Assembly (NCBI GenBank): GCA_017482385.1
Contig: JAFUNI010000024.1
Location: 1-64,000, forward strand
DNA from: Oscillospiraceae bacterium
GTDB lineage: Bacteria > Bacillota > Clostridia > Oscillospirales > Oscillospiraceae
Reading direction: 5' to 3'
DNA length: 64,000 nt
The position numbers and the translations under genes are program-made. Every line of letters begins with the position of its first letter. Within the stretch, counting starts at the first letter, position 1. This document shows positions 8,649 to 15,855 of this stretch, piece by piece. The notes under the pieces were generated by a model. That model saw nothing but the letters and a program-made list of their open reading frames with translations. It did no database searches and was not told the DNA's origin.

Positions 8649-9323
8649 ATGTACCGTGTATTGATCGTAGAAGACGATCCAATGGTGGCAATGATCAATG
8701 AGCAGTATGTTCGCAAGCATAAACAGTTTCAAGTTGTTGGCAGCTGCCGGGACGGAAAAGCCGCGTTGGAGTTTCTGGAAAACAACGAAGCTGACCTGAT
8801 GATTCTGGATGTATTTATGCCCCAGATGGACGGTTTTGAGACCCTGCGGCAGATCCGTAAACGCCAGATCCCAGTGGATGTAATTATGGTCACAGCTGCC
8901 AACGAACGGGAGTCTCTGGAAGAAGCTCTCCATTTGGGAATTGTGGATTATCTTATCAAGCCTTTCACTTTTGAACGCTTCCGAATGGCGCTGGATAAGT
9001 ACATAGCCCATATGGATGCGCTAAATGATCTGGACACACTGAGTCAGAAAAGCATCGACTTTATTATCGACAGCGGCAGGAGAAAAAGCACGGATATCCA
9101 TCCAAAGGGCATCCAGGAAAACACCCTGCAATGCATCATTTCTCACTTGCGTAAAAATACGGAAAAATGGCTCACCGGCGACGAAATTGCCGGCGAGGTT
9201 GGGCTCACCAGTGTGACCGTGCGGCGGTATTTGGCATACCTGACGGATGCCGGCATCGTAACTGCCCAGACGGACTACGCAACCGGCGGCAGACCGTGTA
9301 TGCAGTATAAGATCCACCAATAA
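8649..9323 (+). CDS. Response regulator, DcuR/CitB type
   Basis: A 224-residue regulator. The receiver domain shows the acidic pair EDDP, the phospho-acceptor Asp in LMILDVFMP and the Lys in LIKPF. The C-terminal 90 residues hold a winged or helix-turn-helix DNA-binding domain (GDEIAGEVGLTSVTVRRYLAYL), typical of the CitB/DcuR group. It is cotranscribed with the kinase. No dicarboxylate transporter gene is adjacent, so its regulon is not obvious. The divergent SemiSWEET-like unit or the following DUF2284 gene are the nearest candidates. Confidence 0.92.
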   Translation: MYRVLIVEDDPMVAMINEQYVRKHKQFQVVGSCRDGKAALEFLENNEADLMILDVFMPQMDGFETLRQIRKRQIPVDVIMVTAANERESLEEALHLGIVDYLIKPFTFERFRMALDKYIAHMDALNDLDTLSQKSIDFIIDSGRRKSTDIHPKGIQENTLQCIISHLRKNTEKWLTGDEIAGEVGLTSVTVRRYLAYLTDAGIVTAQTDYATGGRPCMQYKIHQ

Positions 9324-9335
9324 GGAGTGTAAATT

Positions 9336-9872
9336 ATGCAGGATACAGATATTTTGAAATTGGCAGGAGAAATGGGTTTCTGCGCGACATTTGTGGATAC
9401 GAAAGATGTGGTGCAGGATCCGTCTTTTCGGAAATTCTGTGAGGACAACCTGTGCGGAAAGTATAACGCCAACTATTCCTGTCCGCCGGATTGCGGCACT
9501 GTGGAAGAGGTACAGGCACGGCTGAAAGCCGGTAAACGGGCATTGGTACTCCAGACCATTTGGGAGATCGGCAGTTATGAAAATAAACAAGGCATCATAG
9601 AATCTAAGAAGGCACATAATGCGGCTATTGCGCGATTTACGGAGAAGCTGCGGCAGGCAGGCATACAGGGCTTTTGCCTGGGCTATGGTGGTTGCCCGCT
9701 GTGCGATCCATGCAAGCGGATCACAAACGAACCTTGTGCACACCCCGAAAAGAAGATCAGCTGTATGTCCGCCTACTGCATTGATGTGGGCAAGCTTGCT
9801 GAAAAATGCGGTTTGGAATTTGCCTGGATTCCTGAAAAACTGTTTCTCTTTGGCATGTTTATCTTTATGTAA
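9336..9872 (+). CDS. DUF2284 cysteine-rich metal-binding protein
   Basis: A 178-residue soluble protein of the DUF2284 family. Cysteines are clustered as CEDNLCGKY...CPPDCG in the first third and as GGCPLCDPCKR...CAHPEKKISCMSAYC near the end, which suggests a metal or Fe-S centre. No enzymatic function is established that I know of. It lies 12 bases after the response regulator with its own AAGGAG, and is the last gene before the terminator at 9877-9908, so it is probably part of the two-component operon. Confidence 0.8.
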   Translation: MQDTDILKLAGEMGFCATFVDTKDVVQDPSFRKFCEDNLCGKYNANYSCPPDCGTVEEVQARLKAGKRALVLQTIWEIGSYENKQGIIESKKAHNAAIARFTEKLRQAGIQGFCLGYGGCPLCDPCKRITNEPCAHPEKKISCMSAYCIDVGKLAEKCGLEFAWIPEKLFLFGMFIFM

Positions 9873-9876
9873 AATG

Positions 9877-9908
9877 AGACCGCCGGTGCTTAGCATCGGC
9901 GGTCTTTT
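9877..9908. terminator. Bidirectional terminator
   Basis: GACCGCCGGTGC pairs with GCATCGGCGGTC around a TTA loop, followed by TTTT. It separates the rightward DUF2284 gene from the leftward small gene ending at 9911. Confidence 0.8.
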
Positions 9909-9910
9909 AA

Positions 9911-10144
9911 TTAGATGGAGAATGCAACCAGTGCAATATCCTTGCCGGTCTTTTTGCTCAGCAGCTGCTCCAGCTCGGTGATCTTTGCCAGAGCTTCGGC
10001 ATCGTCGCTGAGTGCGGCATACTTGATGGGAGAGTAGGCGACCAGGGTAACTTCCTTGCCGGTCTTGGCGCCCAATTCCTTTTCCAAGGCGGTGATGGAA
10101 TCCAGCAGATCCTCTCTACCGGTCAGATTTGTGTATTGATTCAT
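9911..10144 (-). CDS. Small protein of unknown function with an internal duplication
   Basis: A 77-residue protein that I do not recognise. It is built from two similar halves: ITALEKELGAKTGKEVTLVAYSP and ITELEQLLSKKTGKDIALVAFSI. Each half has a short helix, a KTGK turn and a beta strand. The ATG at 10144 has AAGGAG nine bases upstream and a good promoter at 10179-10207. No membrane segment or signal is visible. It is a monocistronic leftward gene between the two-component operon and the cobalamin riboswitch. The duplication suggests a compact pseudo-symmetric fold. Confidence 0.65.
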   Translation of the reverse strand: MNQYTNLTGREDLLDSITALEKELGAKTGKEVTLVAYSPIKYAALSDDAEALAKITELEQLLSKKTGKDIALVAFSI

Positions 10145-10178
10145 TATTTTATGCTCCTTTTTGTAATATGTAGTTACA

Positions 10179-10207
10179 TTTATAGCATGAAATGAATTGA
10201 GATTCAA
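10179..10207 (-). promoter_or_regulatory. Promoter of the small duplicated protein
   Basis: On the minus strand TTGAAT (10202-10207), 17 bases, TATAAA (10179-10184), 35 bases from the ATG at 10144. Confidence 0.6.
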
Positions 10208-10246
10208 CTCCCAATTTTATTTCTCATCAAAAGATAAAATAACCTA

Positions 10247-10275
10247 TTGCTTTTTCAGCCTGCTTGGCGTATAAT
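10247..10275 (+). promoter_or_regulatory. Promoter of the cobalamin locus
   Basis: TTGCTT (10247-10252), 17 bases, perfect TATAAT (10270-10275). The expected start, near 10282, places the first riboswitch at the 5' end of the transcript. Confidence 0.75.
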
Positions 10276-10284
10276 ATATCCGAA

Positions 10285-10520
10285 AAATGAAAATTGTTCC
10301 CGTGGCCGGGTATAGCGCATGACGAGTACCTGGCTGAACAAGATAATGGGGTGTGAGTCCCCGCGCTGCCGGCGCTGTAAGTGTCGAGATAGCCTGCCGT
10401 TGACGGAAGTCAGTCATTGAGAGAAATCTTGAGAAGGCAGACAGGTTATCGCTTGAGACATAAGTCAGAAGACCTACGGGAATAGGATTGCTTCTTTGCA
10501 CCCGCGCGATGGGCAAAGGG
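10285..10520 (+). ncRNA. Cobalamin riboswitch 1
   Basis: A B12-box-like element AGTCAGAAGACCTACGG lies at 10463-10479. The core upstream has a GGGGTG...GTCCCC stem and a GCCGGCGCTGTAAGTG segment, as in the cobalamin aptamer. The outer helix is formed by TTCCCGT (10297-10303) and ACGGGAA (10476-10482). CTTTGC (10494-10499) and GCAAAG (10513-10518) form the P13 hairpin expected just after the B12 box. The expression platform is the strong terminator at 10545-10577, so ligand should stop transcription. Boundaries are approximate. Confidence 0.85.
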
Positions 10521-10544
10521 CGTTTGTTGTTACGCAGAAAAGCG

Positions 10545-10577
10545 GCTGCGGCAGTATTGTACTGCCGCAGCTTTTTT
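10545..10577 (+). terminator. Riboswitch 1 terminator
   Basis: A perfect 12-bp stem (GCTGCGGCAGTA and complement) with a TTG loop and six Ts directly follows riboswitch 1 and precedes the gene at 10595. It is the likely ligand-controlled off switch. Confidence 0.9.
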
Positions 10578-10594
10578 GTTTGGGGGTGAACCAA

Positions 10595-10756
10595 ATGCAG
10601 AATAGTTCCGATATTATTTTGACAAAAGCAGAAAAACAGCTGATCCAGATTATCCGCTCTCTGGACTACGGCGAGGTGCGGGTCATGATTAAAGACCGTA
10701 ACCCCATCCGCGTGGAGGAGATTCGCAAAAGCATTCAATTACCAAGTGACAAATAA
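10595..10756 (+). CDS. DUF2292 (YezD-like) small protein
   Basis: A 53-residue protein. LTKAEKQLIQIIRSLDYGEV and KDRNPIRVEEIRKSIQL match the pattern of the DUF2292/YezD family, whose function is not established and which is often found beside nutrient-acquisition genes. The ATG at 10595 follows a GGGGGTG. A longer reading in this frame would start inside the riboswitch expression platform and is rejected. It is the first gene under riboswitch 1, so it should be expressed when cobalamin is scarce. A hairpin at 10800-10842 follows it. Confidence 0.7.
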   Translation: MQNSSDIILTKAEKQLIQIIRSLDYGEVRVMIKDRNPIRVEEIRKSIQLPSDK

Positions 10757-10799
10757 AATAGGCTACAGTGTTTAAGAACTGACGGAAGAACCGAGGTTC

Positions 10800-10842
10800 G
10801 GAAAGATAGGGAAAGTGTATCTCTGTCGTTCCGGGCTTTTTT
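10800..10842 (+). terminator. Terminator or attenuator after the DUF2292 gene
   Basis: GGAAAGATAGGGA pairs with TCTCTGTCGTTCC (12 of 13 positions, with wobbles) around AAGTGTA, then GGGCTTTTTT. It lies 25 bases before the next ATG at 10867 and would reduce readthrough into the rest of the locus. Confidence 0.7.
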
Positions 10843-10866
10843 ATTTGTCCCACAGAAAGGAAATCT

Positions 10867-11271
10867 ATGGGATATCCAGGAAGAAATAACATCTACGAAG
10901 CGGCGATCAAGCGGATGGTCACGCAGGCATTGGAAGCACAGGAGCAGGATTTTTTGGTTGCGCATGCTGCCGACACTGATGAGCAGCTCCTTACATATTT
11001 GCGCCAGTGTGCAACTGCCTTGGGACACACACCGTGGCCCCGGGAGATCGCTGGAGGAAGCTATATTGAACAGCGGTTTGGTACGTGGAAGGCAGCCTTA
11101 TTAAAAGCAAAGCTGCCCCGGCCCAGCATACCGGATAACTTATCAGGTTTTGCCCGGATTCAGGAAGAACGTGCAAAACAAGAGGTCCTTTATCGCCAGA
11201 AAAAAGCTGCTAAAAAGCTGCGCGCCCAACAGCGGCAGGCCCAGCAGACGCAAAAGAAACAACCTGTTTAA
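10867..11271 (+). CDS. Homing-endonuclease-associated-repeat protein
   Basis: A 134-residue basic protein. The central part, LGHTPWPREI...YIEQRFGTWKAALLKAKL, fits the homing endonuclease associated repeat (HNAR-type DNA-binding unit). No nuclease domain is present. The N-terminus is helical and the last 35 residues are rich in Gln, Lys and Arg and probably disordered. AAAGGAAAT precedes the ATG. It lies between two cobalamin riboswitches, which is an odd place for such a protein. It could be a DNA-binding accessory protein or a remnant of a mobile element; the sequence does not decide. Confidence 0.6.
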   Translation: MGYPGRNNIYEAAIKRMVTQALEAQEQDFLVAHAADTDEQLLTYLRQCATALGHTPWPREIAGGSYIEQRFGTWKAALLKAKLPRPSIPDNLSGFARIQEERAKQEVLYRQKKAAKKLRAQQRQAQQTQKKQPV

Positions 11272-11464
11272 TGTATAAAATCAACCACCGAAAGGTGGAA
11301 ACCATAAAACCCGGCTTACTTTGTGGCAAATGCGCGACCCATTGGAAGCACCAAAGGACACGCATTCTTGTTACGTAACCGACAATGAAGTCGGCAAATT
11401 TAACCAGTGAGAGATTTTGGCACAAATCAAGGTTTGAAAAACGCAGGAATACTGTATGTATTTC
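11272..11464 (+). other. Non-coding stretch with no recognised gene
   Basis: No supported reading frame is seen here. There is a small CCACC-GAAA-GGTGG hairpin near 11286-11299 and no convincing promoter, so riboswitch 2 may be transcribed by readthrough from 10275. Together with riboswitch 2 this makes a 551-base gene-free interval. Confidence 0.4.
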
Positions 11465-11728
11465 AAGCTTTACAAACTGCAGAGTTGGGGCAAAAGATCT
11501 ACTGGGAAAAGAAGGCGATTCATTTGGCGGTTACGAAAGCTGAACAAGGGAATCCGGTGTAAAACCGGAACACGGTGGGATGCCCACTGTGCTGTAAGCA
11601 TGAAGTTTGTTCCTTTTCTGCGAAAGCAGGTCATTGGGGAAACCTGAGAAGGCGAGGAACAAGCGTTGAGAAAATCCTCTGAACATGTAAGTCAGAAGAC
11701 CTACGAACTGTGCGTTTTTGCACAGCTT
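11465..11728 (+). ncRNA. Cobalamin riboswitch 2
   Basis: The aptamer core is clear: GGGAATCCGGTG...AACCGG at about 11548-11568, then GATGCCCACTGTGCTGTAA, and the B12 box AGTCAGAAGACCTACG at 11690-11705. CTGTGC (11708-11713) and GCACAG (11720-11725) form the P13 hairpin. No T-rich terminator follows before the ATG at 11823, so it may act on translation or on RNA stability. It immediately precedes the lipoprotein and the importer genes. The 5' boundary is approximate. Confidence 0.88.
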
Positions 11729-11822
11729 AAGCACACATACCGATTGATGCGGTATGAGCCGGCTAACCCTTTATAACGCCATATGGCGATCAGATAAATC
11801 TATTTTAGGAGGTAATCTAAGA

Positions 11823-13463
11823 ATGAAAAAACAGATCATTTGCATTTTCCTTGCACTGGTTATGGTGCTTTCCTTGGCAGCCTGTGGTGCAGGCAGTAAC
11901 AAGCAAAATATGCCCAAGTTGCGGATCAATACAGAAACGAATGAGTGGGAAGTTTCCTATGACGGCGGCACCTTGTGGGAAACCATGGGAGTAAAGGCCA
12001 CAGGCGAAGCTGGTGCCGACGGTAAAGATGGCGCAGACGGCGTCAACGGCACCAATGGCAAAGATGGTGTCAACGGAAAAGATGGCATTGATGGCAAAGA
12101 CGGCGCAGATGGTGTCAATGGTACCAATGGCAAAGACGGAAAAGATGGCATTGATGGCAAAGACGGCGCAGATGGTATCAATGGTACCAACGGCAAAGAC
12201 GGAAAAGATGGCATTGATGGCAAAGACGGCGCAGATGGTGTCAATGGTACCAACGGCAAAGACGGAAAAGACGGTGTCGACGGCAAGGATGGAAAAGACG
12301 GTGTCGACGGCAAGGACGGCATTACACCCCACATCGGAGAAGACGGCTTCTGGTACATTGGTGATACCTGCACCTGGGTCTATGCCGGTGAGCAGGTCAA
12401 GTTTACTGTGACCTTCATGGAGTTTAGCAGAGAAAATAAGGTTGTTGTAAGTGCCGGCGACAAAGCGGAAAGCTATACGCCCACATCCGCTGTGGCAACC
12501 TTTGACGGTTGGTATACAGATGAATCTTGCACCACTGCCTATGATTTTTCTTCTGAGGTTACAAAGAACATTACCCTGTATTCCAAGTGGACATATGACG
12601 AAACCTTCGCCAAGATCGGCAGCTTAATGAAAAATGTAAGCTTTGGCTATGCAAGCTGCATAGGCACAACAAATTGCTTTAACTCCGTGTACTACCGTGT
12701 GCTGGCAGATGACCACGGCTATTACAACGGTGCAGCGGAAATTGAAAATTATCTCAAGGGCGTATTCGTCGAAGATGCGCAAGGCAATGTTAGTGTATCT
12801 ACAAGCTGTTCTTTGGCAAACGCTTCTTATCGCTGTCCTTCTCTGATCGTTCTGAACTTTGCATCCGCATTCTCCTCCTATCAGGAATACATCCTGCGCA
12901 ACAATATGGAAATGCCCAGTGATCTGGCCAAGCAAAAGGAATTGGCAATTAAGTACTTCCAGACTGTAGACTATACTGCCGACAGCTATCACACGCATCA
13001 AACCGGAAACTTCGGAATGCAATTTAACTCTATGGGTGTTTCTGTAGTTATGCTGGGTGCCTTGATGGAGCAGCAGGAAACAGACCGTTTTGAGACCCTC
13101 ATTAAAAACGCATATGACAATGTGGACAGTGGTTTCTGGGGTTCGTCTACCTATTTGAATCCCTTCTACCAGCTGTGTGCCAAGTACGATTGGTTTGACA
13201 GCACAAAGCTGCCTGCTGTGGGCGAAACATTGTCTGACAGCGATATTTTAAATTTGTACGCCTATGGCATTGATGTGGCAGGTGACTACTCCGAAAAATG
13301 GAACGCCTGGCAGACGGATGCGCTTTCTGATGATGTTTTGGATGCCGCAGAGGCAAAGGCTTTTGCCTATCACTACGCATACCAGCTTGCTGATGGTAAC
13401 TGCTGGCTGGGCGTTTACGGAAGCAGCCGTGCAATTGTAGATTTCAGCGATGTAACAGAATAA
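11823..13463 (+). CDS. Lipoprotein with collagen-like repeats and InlB-type repeat; candidate corrinoid-binding protein
   Basis: A 546-residue lipoprotein. A signal peptide ends in LSLAACG (lipobox, Cys at about residue 22). Residues 61-165 are 35 uninterrupted Gly-X-Y triplets rich in GKD, GAD, GVN and GTN. Residues about 198-260 match a Listeria-Bacteroides (InlB B-type) repeat, with FDGWYTDESCTTAYDF and ITLYSKW. The last 280 residues match no family I recognise and are rich in Tyr, Trp and Cys. The ATG at 11823 follows GGAGG. It is directly under cobalamin riboswitch 2 and upstream of an ECF importer, so surface capture of corrinoids is the likely role, but this is inferred from context only. 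Confidence 0.7.
   Translation: MKKQIICIFLALVMVLSLAACGAGSNKQNMPKLRINTETNEWEVSYDGGTLWETMGVKATGEAGADGKDGADGVNGTNGKDGVNGKDGIDGKDGADGVNGTNGKDGKDGIDGKDGADGINGTNGKDGKDGIDGKDGADGVNGTNGKDGKDGVDGKDGKDGVDGKDGITPHIGEDGFWYIGDTCTWVYAGEQVKFTVTFMEFSRENKVVVSAGDKAESYTPTSAVATFDGWYTDESCTTAYDFSSEVTKNITLYSKWTYDETFAKIGSLMKNVSFGYASCIGTTNCFNSVYYRVLADDHGYYNGAAEIENYLKGVFVEDAQGNVSVSTSCSLANASYRCPSLIVLNFASAFSSYQEYILRNNMEMPSDLAKQKELAIKYFQTVDYTADSYHTHQTGNFGMQFNSMGVSVVMLGALMEQQETDRFETLIKNAYDNVDSGFWGSSTYLNPFYQLCAKYDWFDSTKLPAVGETLSDSDILNLYAYGIDVAGDYSEKWNAWQTDALSDDVLDAAEAKAFAYHYAYQLADGNCWLGVYGSSRAIVDFSDVTE
12003..12318 (+). repeat. Gly-X-Y coding repeat, including three exact 63-bp units
   Basis: The collagen-like segment is encoded by near-identical 63-bp units starting at 12081, 12144 and 12207, with partial units on both sides. 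Each encodes 21 residues (seven triplets). Near-identity at DNA level means the array could expand or contract. Confidence 0.9.
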
Positions 13464-13497
13464 TCCTCAATATCTTCTTTATACCCTAAACGACAGT

Positions 13498-13528
13498 CTC
13501 GATGGCAGGCTACATGCCTGCCATCGAG
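13498..13528 (+). other. Perfect intergenic hairpin without T-run
   Basis: CTCGATGGCAGGC pairs perfectly with its complement around TACAT between the lipoprotein and DUF4430 genes. There is no T-tract, so it is more likely an mRNA stability or processing element than a terminator. It could set different levels for the two genes. Confidence 0.5.
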
Positions 13529-13595
13529 CAATTCATAAATTCGAAAATTCATGCTTTTGCATTTATATAGATTTCTATCCGGGAGGATATGTTTT

Positions 13596-14978
13596 ATGAA
13601 AAAAAAGAGAATTGCCAATCTGATCATGGTTGTCATTATTGTACTGATTGCGGCAGCGGGCATCCTCGGTGCCGGACATATCCTAGGATGGTTTGATCGG
13701 TCTGAAGCTGCAGCTGTCCTTACAGATATCCGGAGCTTGATCGCAATCGAGCGTAGCGGTGTCTCTTACTCGGTAGGAGAAGATCTGCAGCTGCGGCAGG
13801 GAGATGTGCTGAAAGCGCAAACCGGCGGCTCTGCCACTGTCCGAATCGGCGAGTCTTACCTGTCACTAAATGCCGGAACGGAGTTAACGATAAACGACCC
13901 CTCTGTCGCTGCCTTTTCCGCCCATGTAAGCACAGGCGAGGTGTTTTGTAGCGCCCACGGAGCGTTTGATATTTCCTTTGCAGAGGAAGTACTGAAGTTG
14001 GAAAACAGCACAGTTTACTTAAGTGTTCATGCCGGGGCACAAAGCGTTGGTGTTTTGTCTGGACAGATCGCAGAGGTACAGCCTGGGCAGCAATGTACTT
14101 GGGTAAACGGTGAAAAATCGACCGGTGTTATGGATATTCAGTCCCTGAATGATTTTGCTTTGACCTGTATTCGCAGCTGTCCGCAGGCGCTTTGCTTCAC
14201 TACTGCACAAATAGATACCTTGGAGGCAGAGAGGCTTGCCCAGCAAAAACAGGAGCTGGAAGATCTTTTGAATTCCCAGAAGCCCACCGATGGGAAAAAC
14301 GAAGCCACGACAGAACCCCCGGCTACAACCCAGCCGCCTGCGACAACAGAACCTCCGGTTATAACCCAGCCGCCTGCGACAACAGAACCTCCGGTTATAA
14401 CCCAGCCACCTGCGACGACAGAACCCCCGGCTACAACCCAGCCGCCTGCGACGACAGAACCTCCGGTTACAACCCAGCCGTCTGCGACGACAGAACCCCC
14501 GGTTACAACCCAGCCACCTGCGACGACAGAACCCCCGGCTACAACCCAGCCGGAAGTTCCCAAAACCTACAACTGCACCATCACCATTCGCTGTGATACG
14601 ATCCTTAATAATATGGATTCCCTGAATCCTGACAAGGCAGCCTATGTTCCGGAAAGCGGTGTGATCCTGCAGCCGATCAGCGTAGAATTCACAGAGGGCG
14701 AATCAGCCTTTGATGTACTCAAACGGGTCTGTGAAACGGCAAACATTCCTCTTGAATACAGCTGGCAGCCGCTTTATGACGGTTACTATCTGGAAGGAAT
14801 CAACCATCTGTATGAATTTGACTGTGGGGACGAGTCAGGCTGGATGTATAAGGTCAACGGATGGTTCCCCAATTACACGATCTCTCACTACAAGCTGTCT
14901 GATGGAGACCATATTGTTTTGTGCTATACCTGCAAAGGGTTGGGCACCGATGTGGGCGCACCGGAATGGACGGGCTGA
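13596..14978 (+). CDS. Membrane-anchored FecR-like/DUF4430 (transcobalamin-like) protein
   Basis: A 460-residue surface protein. An N-terminal membrane helix (about residues 6-27) anchors it. Residues about 35-165 resemble a FecR-type domain (LRQGDVLKAQTGGSATVRIGE). Seven 12-residue Thr/Pro units follow at 238-319 as a stalk. The C-terminal 130 residues match DUF4430, the transcobalamin-like C-terminal fold, with ESAFDVLKRVC, GDESGWMYKVNGW and YKLSDGDHIVLCY. The ATG at 13596 follows GGGAGG; an earlier in-frame start is rejected. Transcobalamin homology, the riboswitch upstream and the ECF genes downstream support corrinoid binding at the cell surface. Confidence 0.8.
   Translation: MKKKRIANLIMVVIIVLIAAAGILGAGHILGWFDRSEAAAVLTDIRSLIAIERSGVSYSVGEDLQLRQGDVLKAQTGGSATVRIGESYLSLNAGTELTINDPSVAAFSAHVSTGEVFCSAHGAFDISFAEEVLKLENSTVYLSVHAGAQSVGVLSGQIAEVQPGQQCTWVNGEKSTGVMDIQSLNDFALTCIRSCPQALCFTTAQIDTLEAERLAQQKQELEDLLNSQKPTDGKNEATTEPPATTQPPATTEPPVITQPPATTEPPVITQPPATTEPPATTQPPATTEPPVTTQPSATTEPPVTTQPPATTEPPATTQPEVPKTYNCTITIRCDTILNNMDSLNPDKAAYVPESGVILQPISVEFTEGESAFDVLKRVCETANIPLEYSWQPLYDGYYLEGINHLYEFDCGDESGWMYKVNGWFPNYTISHYKLSDGDHIVLCYTCKGLGTDVGAPEWTG
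14307..14552 (+). repeat. Thr/Pro coding repeat, seven 36-bp units
   Basis: Seven units encode variants of TTEPPATTQPPA (the last is cut short). They form an extended linker between the FecR-like and DUF4430 domains, and being near-identical DNA they may vary in number between strains. Confidence 0.9.
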
Positions 14979-14979
14979 T

Positions 14980-15855
14980 ATGGCAGATGCTTTCTCTAAA
15001 TGCCACCCTGCGGTGAACTTCCTCTTCTTTGTGGGAGCCATCGGTATGTCAGTGGTGATCCAGCACCCGGCCTATCTGTTTGCCGGAATCGTAACAGGAG
15101 CAATCTATTATCTGCTCCTGAACGGCAAAAAAGCCTGGAAGACCATACTGAGTCTGCTGCCGATGTTTCTCGTTCTGACAGTAATAAACCCTCTGTTTAA
15201 TACCCTGGGAGTAACAAAACTGTTTGAAGTATTTGGTAGAAAGTACACCATAGAAGCCTTGCTTTACGGCGCAGCCCTTGCCAGTATGTTCGTCATTATG
15301 ATGCTTTGGTTCGGCTGCTACAACAAAGTGCTGACCAGCGATAAATTTACATGCCTGTTTGGTAATTTGATTCCCTCTATTTCATTGCTTCTTTTGATGG
15401 TCTTCCGAATGGTGCCCAACTTTATCCGCAAGACACAGCAAATTATCGGAGCAAGGATGTCTATTGGTAAAGGTATTAGCGAAACCGCAACTACAAAGGA
15501 AAAGATTCAGGATGGCGGCACCGTTTTAGGTGCCCTGACAAGCTGGGCACTGGAAGGAAGCGTGGTTACTGGCGATTCTATGCGTGCCCGAGGCTACGGC
15601 GCGGCAAAAAGATCCAGCTTTATGATTTACCGCATGACCGGAACAGACTGGATTTTACTGGTTGTTATGCTGGTGTTGCTTGGAGTTACCATTGCTGCAG
15701 CCTTCTTTGGCCAGTTTGTCGCAACCTTTGTTCCTGCTATTGACATCGCACCTGTTTCCTGGGGGCTGGCAGCGTATACCTGCTATCTGCTGATCCCTAC
15801 TGCATTACATATAAAGGAGGCCTTCCAATGGCACATTTCCAGATCAAAGATTTGA
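14980..15855 (+). CDS. ECF transporter T component (EcfT), first copy
   Basis: A 291-residue membrane protein with about six helices. It begins MADAFSKCHPAVNFLFF and carries the EcfT coupling motifs near residues 200-215 (DSMRARGYGAAKRSS, the Ala-Arg-Gly signature that contacts the ATPases). It starts one base after the stop of the DUF4430 gene and its end overlaps the ATPase gene by 28 bases. The partner EcfT at 18177 shares the CHPAVNF opening and overall length. Together with the fused ATPase and the S component it forms a cobalamin-regulated importer. Confidence 0.88.
   Translation: MADAFSKCHPAVNFLFFVGAIGMSVVIQHPAYLFAGIVTGAIYYLLLNGKKAWKTILSLLPMFLVLTVINPLFNTLGVTKLFEVFGRKYTIEALLYGAALASMFVIMMLWFGCYNKVLTSDKFTCLFGNLIPSISLLLLMVFRMVPNFIRKTQQIIGARMSIGKGISETATTKEKIQDGGTVLGALTSWALEGSVVTGDSMRARGYGAAKRSSFMIYRMTGTDWILLVVMLVLLGVTIAAAFFGQFVATFVPAIDIAPVSWGLAAYTCYLLIPTALHIKEAFQWHISRSKI

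Noticed and set aside
12003-12318. Regular repeats suggesting a CRISPR array
   Set aside because: The repeats are in frame, contiguous and encode Gly-X-Y triplets; there are no unique spacers and no cas genes.
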